Shown here: positions 46,101 to 53,982 of the stretch, in pieces
Position numbering within the stretch: the first letter of the stretch is position 1
Layout of the letters: each line of letters opens with the position of its first letter
Source: Fulvia fulva
Taxonomy: Eukaryota; Ascomycota; Dothideomycetes; Mycosphaerellales; Mycosphaerellaceae
Length of the DNA: 64,000 nt
Direction: 5' to 3'
Assembly: GCF_020509005.1 (NCBI RefSeq)
Contig: NC_063014.1
Span: forward strand, 2,914,001 to 2,978,000
Notes under the pieces: model-generated
Database searches by the model: none
Told to the model about the DNA's origin: nothing
Seen by the model: the letters and a program-made list of their open reading frames with translations, nothing else
Translations under genes and position numbers: made by a program

Positions 46101-47911
46101 TTCAGGTTCTCAGGAGCTTCCCATGTCTGAATACATTCGAGTTTCTCGGGGTCCATCTCGATGCCGTCAGGGGTTATGATTAGCCCAAGATACTTCACCT
46201 TCTGTTGGTGGAATTCGCTTTTGTCGATGTCCACTGTAAGTCCTGCATCGCGTAGCTTGGTGAGAACCTTCCGCACGTGTTCAATGTGCTCCTCCAAGGT
46301 GTCACTGAAGATAAGTACGTCATCCAGGTAGGCCGACACAAAGTCGTCTAGGTGTTCTTGCAAGACCTTGTTGATGTATGATTGGAACGATGCTGGTCCG
46401 TTGCACAAGCCGAATGGCAACACTAGACACTCGTAGATGCCGTATCGTGTCGCAAACGCTATCAACCACTCGTGCCCTTCAGCTATCCGTAACTTGTTGA
46501 AGGCTGCTACAATGTCCAGCTTTGTGAAGTACTTCTTGCCGTGCATGCGGTTGAGCGTCTCTTGTATCAAGGGAATCGGATACCGGTTCTTGATAGTGAT
46601 CGCATTCAATCCTCTGTAGTCGATACAAACACGCAGCCCACCTCCAGGCTTACGTACCACTAGCACTGGTGCAGGAGACTGGTTCGTCTTTTGCCCTGCT
46701 TTCCGCACCTTCCCTTCAGATGTTTGCTCGTCTAGCCATTTTTTAACTGCCTCGTTCTCCTTCTCAGCTAGGCCGTAGGGCTTGCGGTATGGTGGCTCTT
46801 GTGGACCATCAGGCTTAATGTGAATCTCATGATCTACGCCTAGTCGGTGAGGTGGGAGTCCTTCATGATCCTTAGCTGAGAAAGCGTCCGCAATATCGTG
46901 GTACATTGGCGGCAACTTCTCCTTCGGGTTGTGATTGAACTGCTTGTTCAAGAATTGGTCCAGATCATCAGCAGCCATTGCACTCAGCTTAAGCTCTCCG
47001 CCGTCGCTCTCACGCCTAGTGGGCATGATGTAGAAGCACTCAGCCCCAGGCCGGTGCGCGTACATCCCCCACGCGCGTTGAGAAACGCCCTGGCAGTCCA
47101 CTTCTTCATCGTCTATGTCTTCCAGGTCATATGATGAGGCATTCAGCTCTGCTCCTCCTGCTGTGAAGCTCGCTACATCTCCAGTGAAGGGCTCTAGTCC
47201 GTACCGTACTGGTGCCTGCTTCTTCTTCTCGCGGTGGTTCAGGGATTGCACTGTTGTCGGTGTCTTATTCTGTAGACAGTGACCAAAGCAGTAATCCGAC
47301 CTGAATGCCACCTCGCCTGTCTCCCAGAAGATGTTTGGGTTGTGCGCTGTAAGCCACGGCAGGCCAAAGACGATGTCGTATTCGAGGTCGGTGACGTAGC
47401 ATAACATTTGCTCGTGATGATCGCCTATGACTACGTCTACAGGGGCCGCGTGTGTAATCTGCCGCGCAGTGGCCGTTCCATCTCCCAGTGTTAGTCGTCG
47501 GCTTTGCGTCAAAGGGATCAGGGGTATTGTGTATTTGCGTGTGAATTTCCAGTCAAGAAAGAGAGAGGTGGAAGCAGAATCTACAAGGCCTCGAGCCTTT
47601 CTCTGTTGTATCATTACGGGTAACACTATGTGAGGGTACACAGCTGGCTGTTGCTTATCCAGTGCGCATGCCGATATCTTAAGCTCCTCACTATAGTCTG
47701 TTACCGTCTCTTGCGTTCCGTGTCTCTCAATCTCATGCTCTTTCTGTCCTAGGAAGTTCGGGTGACCGCTGTCTACCACGCTTAGGCAGCGGTCGTGCCA
47801 TTTCCCTGCCGCGGATCGGCGGCTAGGGAACTGAGGTTCGCGTTCGGATTCGGCGTGGTATTGCGTGGACGCGGTGGGCGATAGTCGCCATCGTACCCAT
47901 ACATTGGGCAT
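43115..47911 (-). CDS. Gypsy-1 Pol: protease, RT, RNase H, integrase, chromodomain
   Basis: The Met-started frame has 1,598 codons, but residues 1-36 only mirror the gag overlap; Pol is probably reached by a -1 shift at 47800-47806 (residues 36-38). Residue positions count from that Met. Protease: GLVDSASTS with active Asp 111. RT: FTKLDIVAAFNKLRI, LPFGLCNGPASFQ and catalytic YLDD at 528-531. RNase H: ETDSSDFVNAGVLSQ and YTDHKNLEYF. Integrase: zinc region with H...H and CRTC, then a DD35E triad of Asp1029, Asp1092 and Glu1128 (GQSERTN). A GPY/F-like module (RRYAGPYQITEV) precedes a chromodomain at about 1353-1420 (MYEVEKILD...WYKVKWAGY...TWQPAEDM). The chromodomain is expected to steer integration to methylated-histone chromatin. 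The stop at 43115-43117 lies inside the 3' LTR. Confidence 0.96.
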   Translation of the reverse strand: MPNVWVRWRLSPTASTQYHAESEREPQFPSRRSAAGKWHDRCLSVVDSGHPNFLGQKEHEIERHGTQETVTDYSEELKISACALDKQQPAVYPHIVLPVMIQQRKARGLVDSASTSLFLDWKFTRKYTIPLIPLTQSRRLTLGDGTATARQITHAAPVDVVIGDHHEQMLCYVTDLEYDIVFGLPWLTAHNPNIFWETGEVAFRSDYCFGHCLQNKTPTTVQSLNHREKKKQAPVRYGLEPFTGDVASFTAGGAELNASSYDLEDIDDEEVDCQGVSQRAWGMYAHRPGAECFYIMPTRRESDGGELKLSAMAADDLDQFLNKQFNHNPKEKLPPMYHDIADAFSAKDHEGLPPHRLGVDHEIHIKPDGPQEPPYRKPYGLAEKENEAVKKWLDEQTSEGKVRKAGQKTNQSPAPVLVVRKPGGGLRVCIDYRGLNAITIKNRYPIPLIQETLNRMHGKKYFTKLDIVAAFNKLRIAEGHEWLIAFATRYGIYECLVLPFGLCNGPASFQSYINKVLQEHLDDFVSAYLDDVLIFSDTLEEHIEHVRKVLTKLRDAGLTVDIDKSEFHQQKVKYLGLIITPDGIEMDPEKLECIQTWEAPENLKDVQAFLGFANFYRRFIEAFSRIAAPLTNLTKSDGPSNHKNRRIQWSLDCQRAFDNLKAAFSKAGMLAHYVPGRETVIETDSSDFVNAGVLSQYDENGVLHPVAFYSKKLSPQECNYEIYDKELLAIIKAFEEWRPELACEADDEDSQPVKIYTDHKNLEYFMTTKQLNRRQARWAEFLSQFNFKIIYRPGLQGTKPDSLTRRSQDLPQGVDDPRNQHQHQTLLPPKRFLKIASLQATVEDAPEEEEPVPLNPEAEEFMPTERDAPTEQPATRESQREAELEYRMSTAYVTDNELKTAIKDLQKDRTPTLLQRAKIHPAHCKVDGDLLYVRNQYDGWSLWVPNDQALQTRIIKINHDAPAAGHPGRARTYELVAREFYWPGLARSVRRYTANCRTCRTTKSLHSQPLGLLQPLPVPDRPWKHIAVDFVVGLPDSTLDGMVYNNIMTVTDRLTKEVELIPIGAMTAQNTARLFLKHVFCRRGFPDTITSDRGKQWVATFWKKLCKMLRTNRKLSSSYHPETDGQSERTNQAMEQYLRMFTNEAQDDWAEWLCLAQFAINNHLSETTGVSPFYATLGYNPEFIERVDLNAGKEGGLTTLQRLDARSAETFVRRICELHKHLQENMRMSQALQAEAANRHRSIPPDYKVGDWVYLSTKNIRTTRPSKKLDRRYAGPYQITEVMPARLSYRLKLSDALVGLDNCFHTSLLQRADHPDFPPLEGQHLAPPPPITIEPDTTEADAAADVVAAPTHMYEVEKILDMYTRKRAGKVKKGHKRKVDTWYKVKWAGYQNEEDGETWQPAEDMLEHAAAAVADFHHNRPELSTPVGFAAPSDWSLPATEILGLNSIRVIPKDTVTNESPRALPLIESAPHIFDTRVEPTEPAMIPNFGHKDHTRVRAEDRLRSGASQLTRQHVSRRKPVEDSLDRANAMLSDDDRALEDDSAFARLWSSTGKWPHKVNNAQRTEACFGRGGTVTGSPRPLTVAASARLNRGPSASG
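43191..43207 (-). promoter_or_regulatory. Gypsy-1 polypurine tract
   Basis: Immediately inside the 3' LTR the minus strand reads TTTGGGAGGGGGGGTAC, the expected plus-strand DNA primer site. Confidence 0.75.
47764..47794 (-). promoter_or_regulatory. Stem-loop downstream of the gag/pol slip site
   Basis: On the minus strand GACCGCTG (47794-47787) and CAGCGGTC (47771-47764) can form an 8-bp stem with a 15-nt loop, starting 5 nt after the heptamer. The gag stop TAA lies in the loop. A pseudoknot cannot be excluded by eye. In the RIP twin both arms carry one transition that keeps the pairing. Confidence 0.65.
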
Positions 47912-49908
47912 TCAGGGTTGGTCGACACGTGAGAACCTGTACGGCAGCGGTAGCACTTACCCTGCTTCTTAAGGTCTTCGCGCTGCTCACGGTTGAGCGT
48001 AGGCAGGTTCTGTAGATGTGTCGGCAGATCCTCCTTCTTCTTGGTACCAGCGTACTGTAGTGGGCGCTGTACCAAGGCACCTGCTACACCGGCAGCGGCA
48101 CTAGCAACTGCGTTGCCGTTGTTCTGGTTGTTCTGGCCGCCATTGCTGTTCGAGTTGCCATTGCCCCGGGGGCGCTCCTTCTGCGGGTATAGTCGATCTG
48201 TCTCGTAGAAACTCTCGTCCAGTGCGGTGCACTCCTCGATAACGTCTTGCATGCTGTCTAGGCGGCGGTCGACTTCGCGGTCGCCGAAGGTCTTGATGAA
48301 GTACTTGCGGTTCAGTCGGTTACGGAACAGCATGAGCTCGGTCTCATCGGTCCATGACATCCAGGCGCGCAACTTCGAGTAGCGGGCATGGAAGGCTACA
48401 AAGGTTTCGCCTTGTTCTTGCTTGCAGGTAGCAATGTCAACCATAGCCTTGGTTCCCTCATTGCGTGTGCCATATTGGCGTGTCATCCAGTCTAATAACT
48501 CTTCTCCAGTCTTGAACTCGTTGAAGGACTGCTGTCCAGGCACAGGGATCCTCGGCTTGATGCTTCGCTGAGGATCACCTTGTGTCCACCCATACACGAA
48601 GCGCAGACCATCTGCCTCAGTGCGGAAGGTTGCTACAGTCAGCTTTAGGAGAACACTGCTGTACCAGCTGTCGAAATTGGGGTCGTCATCGTTCTTGAAG
48701 TGCTTAGGGTCGGGCACACCCTTGCCGATCTCCATGCCGCGAGTGAGGGTGCGGTCAATGGTGAAGAGACGTTCTGGAAGGTCAACCAGTGGTGTCTGGG
48801 TGCGGGTGTTGCGCATTCTCGAGTCACGACTGTTGTTGGGTCCTGGTCGCGGACGGTCGTTGTCACGTCCTCGGCCATTGTCGCCACGGTCATCGTCGTC
48901 TCCATCGTTATCGTTATCACCACCACCGCCACCGCCCCCTCCACCAGCAGCTTCGCGATACCTACGCAATAGCTGCTCGAGTGAGGTCTCGCGTGGGCGG
49001 GAACGAGAGGGTCGGCGGCCTGAGCGGCCCCTACCTCCGTTCTGTGTGGTGTCTCCTGCCTCAAGCCGAGCCTTCAGGTCATCGACTTCTTGTTGTAGGG
49101 CCTGGTTCTTCGCCTCAGCATCTTGTGCCTTCTTCTTCTCCTTCTCGCAGATCTCGCTGAACTGCTTGCACAGGTTGTTGGCTTCCTTGTATTTCTTCCC
49201 CAGCTCTTGCAACTTAGCTGGGTCGCAATCCTTCTTGCTCTTGAGATCTGCTGCCATTTTCTGTGTGACAAGCTCTTCACTTCGCAGCATCTTGTAGATG
49301 CGGTCGTATTCGGTGTACAGCGTGGTGTACTGGGTGTTCTGGAGGTCGTTGGCTCGCTCCATTACATCGAGTTGTCTGCCCTTAGTAATTGCCGTGTTGA
49401 CTGCTTGTAGCACGAAGTCGTGGGTGGTCTTCGGGTGTTGGGATGCAAGGGTCGTGAGGTTGTCTGGGGTGACATTCTGGTATTCGGATGCGAGAATGTG
49501 TTCTGCCTCGTCGAGTGATAGATACACCTCGTCTGGGTCGCCGCCTGGGTTCTCTTCGAGCTTGAACTCGAACAGTTCTGTAAAGTCAATCTCACCACCT
49601 TCTTCTCGCTCGAAGGCCTTCTGGTAAGCTTTATCAATCTCTTGTTGTAGCGCGACACCGGTGTCTACTGTGACCCGCCGGTTGTCGTCCTGTGTCTGAC
49701 TCTGAGGAAAAGAGGAGAGGTCGGGGAAAAGAGATGTGCGCTGCTTGCTTTTGCCCTTAGGCTTAGGTGGCGGTCGCATGCCGCCGTTCGCTGTTTGTGA
49801 AGTCATGTTGTCTGGGTTCGGGGGAGGCGTGACGGTGCCTGTATCCTGACTGTCTACGAGCGCGCGACCACCTGCTGATGGTGTCGCCGCGTTGCGTTCT
49901 CTAGGCAT
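47782..49908 (-). CDS. Gypsy-1 Gag
   Basis: 708 codons, Met at 49908. Gag forms the particle that packages the RNA. An N-terminal Gly/Pro-poor region is followed by a long charged, probably coiled-coil segment (about residues 190-290, rich in E, K and Q, e.g. EKEKKKAQDAEAKNQ). A low-complexity linker with nine glycines and an N/D run follows near 320-345. Next comes a capsid-like segment with FNEFKTGEELLDWMTRQYG and FVAFHARYSKLRAWMSW. A single knuckle CYRCRTGSHVSTNPEC (Cys652, Cys655, His660, Cys667) has CX2CX4HX6C spacing, two residues longer than the usual CX2CX4HX4C. Gag ends eight codons past the slip site, overlapping pol by 130 bases. The 136-base leader separates it from the 5' LTR. 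Confidence 0.94.
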   Translation of the reverse strand: MPRERNAATPSAGGRALVDSQDTGTVTPPPNPDNMTSQTANGGMRPPPKPKGKSKQRTSLFPDLSSFPQSQTQDDNRRVTVDTGVALQQEIDKAYQKAFEREEGGEIDFTELFEFKLEENPGGDPDEVYLSLDEAEHILASEYQNVTPDNLTTLASQHPKTTHDFVLQAVNTAITKGRQLDVMERANDLQNTQYTTLYTEYDRIYKMLRSEELVTQKMAADLKSKKDCDPAKLQELGKKYKEANNLCKQFSEICEKEKKKAQDAEAKNQALQQEVDDLKARLEAGDTTQNGGRGRSGRRPSRSRPRETSLEQLLRRYREAAGGGGGGGGGDNDNDGDDDDRGDNGRGRDNDRPRPGPNNSRDSRMRNTRTQTPLVDLPERLFTIDRTLTRGMEIGKGVPDPKHFKNDDDPNFDSWYSSVLLKLTVATFRTEADGLRFVYGWTQGDPQRSIKPRIPVPGQQSFNEFKTGEELLDWMTRQYGTRNEGTKAMVDIATCKQEQGETFVAFHARYSKLRAWMSWTDETELMLFRNRLNRKYFIKTFGDREVDRRLDSMQDVIEECTALDESFYETDRLYPQKERPRGNGNSNSNGGQNNQNNGNAVASAAAGVAGALVQRPLQYAGTKKKEDLPTHLQNLPTLNREQREDLKKQGKCYRCRTGSHVSTNPECPMYGYDGDYRPPRPRNTTPNPNANLSSLAADPRQGNGTTAA
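47800..47806 (-). promoter_or_regulatory. Putative -1 ribosomal frameshift heptamer GGGAAAT
   Basis: The minus strand reads G GGA AAT in the gag frame, fitting X XXY YYZ. After slippage the codons are GGG AAA TGG CAC, exactly the pol frame (GKWHDRC). Pol is in the -1 frame relative to gag and has no stop from here on. A stem follows after 5 nt. MPMV uses the related GGGAAAC, which supports the type. Confidence 0.72.
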
Positions 49909-50033
49909 CTGCGCGCTGTGCGCCTTACCGTGTTCTGTGTTCTGATGCGGCTCTGCGCGTTCTCGAGTTCTGCGGTTCTGTCTGTTCCTGTTGTTACGCG
50001 TCCCTTACCTAGATCCGCGATCTGGGTAGTAAG

Positions 50034-50042
50034 GTAGAACAA
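50034..50042 (-). promoter_or_regulatory. Gypsy-1 primer-binding site, putative self-priming type
   Basis: Two bases inside the 5' LTR the minus strand reads TTGTTCTAC. The LTR RNA contains GTAGAACAA (50094-50086), a perfect 9-nt complement near the expected transcript start. No site complementary to a tRNA 3' end (starting TGG) is present. Tf1/sushi elements prime with the 5' end of their own RNA in just this geometry. Confidence 0.55.
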
Positions 50043-50044
50043 AC

Positions 50045-50228
50045 TGTAAGGGCGCGCGTACCATAGGGTCCGAATGAGATAGTTGTTGTTCTACGAAGCT
50101 ACGAAAGAGGAGCGCGAGGCGCGGCGAAGTTATAAAGTAAAGCCAAGCCGCGCTAACCCGATGCAGAAGGTCCGCGGTTCAGCCGGGCCGACGCAGCTAC
50201 AGTGAGGGGTCGCGGGCTGCCCGTGACA
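50045..50228 (-). repeat. Gypsy-1 5' LTR (184 bp)
   Basis: Identical by eye to 43007-43190. On the minus strand it should contain the promoter and the transcript start. Confidence 0.96.
50130..50137 (-). promoter_or_regulatory. LTR TATA box
   Basis: Minus strand CTTTATAA; the TATAA lies 40 nt upstream of the GTAGAACAA that would start the self-primer, a plausible distance for a fungal promoter. Confidence 0.5.
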
Positions 50229-53200
50229 CCCTATTTCTTATTATTTATAGCATCCTTATAGGATTTTAGAATTAGGACCTCTTGCTTATATATAATGGCT
50301 TCTATAGTTGCTATAAAGGCCATTTCCTTAACTTCTTCTAGGAATTCGCTATCCTATAGTATTGAACTGTCCACTAATTGTATAGCTATAAAGAAAGCTT
50401 AGTAAAAAGTAGTAAGGTTCTCTAAGAGGTCTATTGCTTCTCCTACTTTAGTAGTTAGTTCAGGCTTAGGGACTATAGATTTTAGGGCTTTCTATTTCAT
50501 GTTATAGCCCTTAACATCATAGTCAGCCTTTCTCTTTCTAAGGGATAATTTAGGGACCGTTACTTATAACCTAGTAACGTCTATTTTCTAGGGATCTAGG
50601 GAGCTTCTCTTAATTAGCCAATCGATTTTCTGAAATTCGCCTACGTTCTCCGGAGGTTAGGGAAGTTATATAAACAGCTTTCTCGGCTGAGCGACTTTAG
50701 GGCTCTTAATTAGCTAATCTATTCCGGGGGTGCTCTAATAGACGCCTAAATAGTAGGTAGATTGTCCTAAAGATACGTTCTTCCTCGGCCTTCCTAAGGG
50801 CTTCCTAGCTAGTACGCTACTTAGTAGATTTAATGTTAGAACATTAAGACCTATATCACCTCTAGGCTAGTCCTTAAGGAAGTCTATATATATATGTTGT
50901 TTAATAGCTCTTATGTCTAGTTCCTAAAAGAGCTAGGCTTTAGCTATGTTTTTAATATAGTTACATAATAAACACTGCTTCTTTACCCCTATTTATTAGC
51001 TTGTTACTTCTTGCCTATTGAGGTTAGGATCTTATGTCTATATAGATAATAGCTTTGTATCCCTAAACTTTCAAATAGTTAATAGTCGGTTTGATACTAT
51101 CAAAAGCCTTATCTAGTAAAACCTTGAACCTATCGTAATCTAGGCCATTTAGTAGTTTGTTCCTTATATAAGTTTAGGCCTCTAGTGCTTTAGGCCAAAA
51201 TTCAACCGGCATTTTAGCCTCTTTAAGCATTGCCCTTATAGAGTCCTCTAAGGTTTGTATTGACCTCTTAACTAGTCCATTTTGTAGAGAGTTGTATGCC
51301 TTAGTCGGCTCGAGCCTAATCCCTAAATCCTTCTCCTACTGCTTTACTAATATAATAAGTTCTTTTGTATTGTCAAGTCTTACTACTTTTAGCTACGCTA
51401 ATAATTTCCTCTCTACTTTGATCTTCTAGTTCTAGAGAGCAACTGGAGCATCTTCTCTTTTCCTAAGAGGAAAGGTCTACTTCTTCCTAGAGAAGTTGTT
51501 AATAATCTTAAGCTAGTATTTAAATCCTAGTCTTAAGATTAGTAGTAGGCTATATATGTTAATAGATATAAGAGCAAGTCTTTCAGGTCTTCTCTCTATA
51601 ACTTTACCTTTGTACTTCTTCATCTTTGCTATTGAACATACTCTATACTAGTGAAAGCGATCCTTAGGGATAGGAATGAATTCTTTTAAGTCTGTTACCT
51701 TATAAAGATTCTAGAGCAAATTCTTCCTAAAGTGTACAAATCTTCTATACTTAAGCTCCTACTACTTCAGGTCGGTCTCTGATTAAGTAGTCATAAAGGC
51801 ATTCTCTATTAGTGGTGTATATAATGAGTAATATGCCCGTTCTTATAGGAGAGGAGAAATCTTATCAATGAATAGGGCCCCCCTAAGGAGCTTTGTCTAG
51901 ACAATAGTCTTACTAGAGGGGGAAACAAGAGAAAATGATAGAGGTTGCACACCAAACTACTTACTAAACTGGTTCTATAAAACTAGGTTTACTCCTAGCT
52001 TAGGTATAAGCAGGACATCTTCTAAAACAACTTTTCTACTAGCTCTCCTACTCATCTCTACATTCCTAATATAAGTGGCTAATAAAAACCTACCTCCTAC
52101 TTTAATCTATTTCTTCCTTGTTAAGAGAGTCATAGATCTAAAGAGGTAGCTTTAGTCAGTTATATAGGATGAAGTATAGGAGTTAAGTAACTACTCTAAC
52201 GAGGGGAACTTACCTTAGACTTCTGTAGTTAAGTAAGCCACTTTATCATACTCATTATCATTAGACATTGTCTCTAGGGATGAGCTGTATAAGTCACGTG
52301 ACCCTTAGGCGGAAAAACCTTTTCTAGTCTTCTTTGCTTTAGAGGTATAAGACTAGGCCTAGTTCTTCTAGAGTGACAGCATGTTAGAGCTGAGTTTCTT
52401 TACTATTTTCTTAAGTTCTTCTATAGAGGACTTCTCTCTTAGTGTCCTCCTTAAAGTAGGTGGTAGAGTTCTCTTCTTCTTGATATATATTATATTCTAG
52501 GAAGATAGTGGTTAGGAATGAGATCTAAGGACCTTTCTTGCCTTAGGTAGACTAGGGCAGTCCTTAATCAGATGATCCTTCTTATAGAGAAGGTAGGAGA
52601 GTAGTCTTGCTAGACCTAAGGGCTTGACCTAGGTAGCTACTATACTATACTTAGCCTTAGAGGGATCTAACCTAGCTTCTTAAGCTTTAAGGATCTTTAA
52701 GGTCCTTTTATAATCTATCTTTAGCTGAGCTATAATAGTATCCCTAGCTATATAGTAGTTAGGTAGTAGTGAGCTTAAGAGCTAGGTTATCCTTATATTA
52801 GCTTTCCTGTAATGCTAACCCTCTAGGTCAATATTAGTAATCCTTTTTCTAAGAGAAACTAGGTGTGTCTATACAGATCTAATAGTAAACTCTTTACTTA
52901 TCTTAAAGGTCACAAATTGCTTTATAAGCTTATGTACATAGGTTAGTAGCACCTGGCTATACTTGTTCTAGAGATACACCCACTTCTTAGTAGCTCTTCT
53001 AGATTTATATAAGCCCTTAAGCTCAAATTCATCTTCTTCTATAATCCTACTAAGGATACTAAAGTTGTATACTATATTGTGTCTTATCTATATTAGCGTA
53101 TTAAGGATCTCTTTAGTTGTAGCCTCTTCTTAGAGTTTTAGCGTCTTGCCCTTAATGTCGTCAAAAGACACTTCTATTAGGTCATCAATTGTAAAGAATG

Positions 53201-53330
53201 CTAATTAGCTCTCTATCTTATATCTCTAAAGGTTAAACTATCTCTTCTAATTGTCCCTCCTAAGAATTGGGATTTTGCCTCCCTTCTCCTCTATCTTCTC
53301 TTAGTATAAATCTATAATAAATTAGATATA
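50229..53330 (-). pseudogene. Copia-A2 gag-pol remnant
   Basis: Direct counterpart of the Copia-A1 polyprotein from its start codon region (about 53320) to the RT start. Differences are nearly all CA-to-TA or TG-to-TA. No open stretch of note remains. It is useful as a mutated partner for reading which Copia-A1 codons are ancestral. Confidence 0.85.
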
Positions 53331-53730
53331 ATGAAACAAGGTGTGTATGTTCCAAAGTAGTAGCTTAGATCCTACTAAGGCTTCTAGTATAGAATAGGAA
53401 AGTTCGTAGGTATAGATTAAAGTAAAGAAGGAGCGGTATAAGGTTTCGGGGCTAGGACATAGGTCTGTCTCTCCTAGCAGAGCTTTAAATAACTTACTTA
53501 AAGTCCTTCTTAATAGTATCTCGATATAGTTCTACCTATAGAGTATCTTTAAGGTATTAGCTTTAAGTAAGCCGTATAGAGTCCTTGTCTAGGTTACCTA
53601 TTACTTAGTATCGAACTAAGCTCCTTAATAGGATAGACGGGGTAGACTTCTAATTCCCAGATGTTTTCTACTACGATAGTAAGGGATATAAGTAACCTAT
53701 ACTGATATAGGTTGCTCTTATTCCTATATA

Positions 53731-53747
53731 AACCCGGGCTTAAAACC
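53731..53747 (-). promoter_or_regulatory. Copia-A2 primer-binding site
   Basis: The plus strand reads AACCCGGGCTTAAAACC before the LTR, one T-to-A transversion away from Copia-A1 and Copia-B. Confidence 0.45.
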
Positions 53748-53982
53748 TGTTAAATAGGTACGGGTAGATAGTAGGGGAGTAGAGTAAGAGATCAATCTTT
53801 AACTAACTAATAGCACGAGTATATAGCAATATATTAGGAACTAATATATTGATTATGTTAGATGTCTATCTAAGCTAAAGGGGAGAGAAGGTATCTCCCT
53901 ATAAGCTAAGTTATTATAGATGCCTTAGGCTACTAGATTACTTCCTAATTATTAACTCCCTTTAAGATGCTATATCTTAACA
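53748..53982 (-). repeat. Copia-A2 5' LTR (235 bp)
   Basis: Same length and ends as the Copia-A1 LTRs, with many transitions. Confidence 0.92.

Larger units (their letters stand above)
43007..50228 (-). mobile_element. Gypsy-1, intact Ty3/gypsy chromovirus
   Basis: A 7,222-bp element with two 184-bp LTRs in which I see no difference, open gag (708 codons) and open pol (1,598-codon frame). CA and TG are at normal frequency, unlike its surroundings. The recognisable parts are a TATA box, a putative self-primer site, the -1 frameshift signal, a polypurine tract and a C-terminal chromodomain, pointing to the Tf1/sushi-like chromoviruses of fungi. No target duplication: the left flank is TATAG in LINE1d and the right flank is CCCTA in Copia-A2. 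It is the only element in the window that looks competent. Confidence 0.96.
50229..53982 (-). mobile_element. Copia-A2, RIP-damaged, truncated at its 3' side
   Basis: Collinear with Copia-A1 from about 1948 to 5707, with a small deletion near 53415. It holds the N-terminal part of RT, then integrase, protease, gag, leader and 5' LTR, all closed by TAG/TAA. It begins exactly at the Gypsy-1 LTR; the missing RT/RNase H half and 3' LTR do not appear on the other side of Gypsy-1. Confidence 0.9.

Noticed and set aside
48620..49297. 225-codon plus-strand open frame
   Set aside because: It is the antisense of the gag low-complexity and coiled-coil region (Arg/Ser/Pro runs), with no family resemblance.
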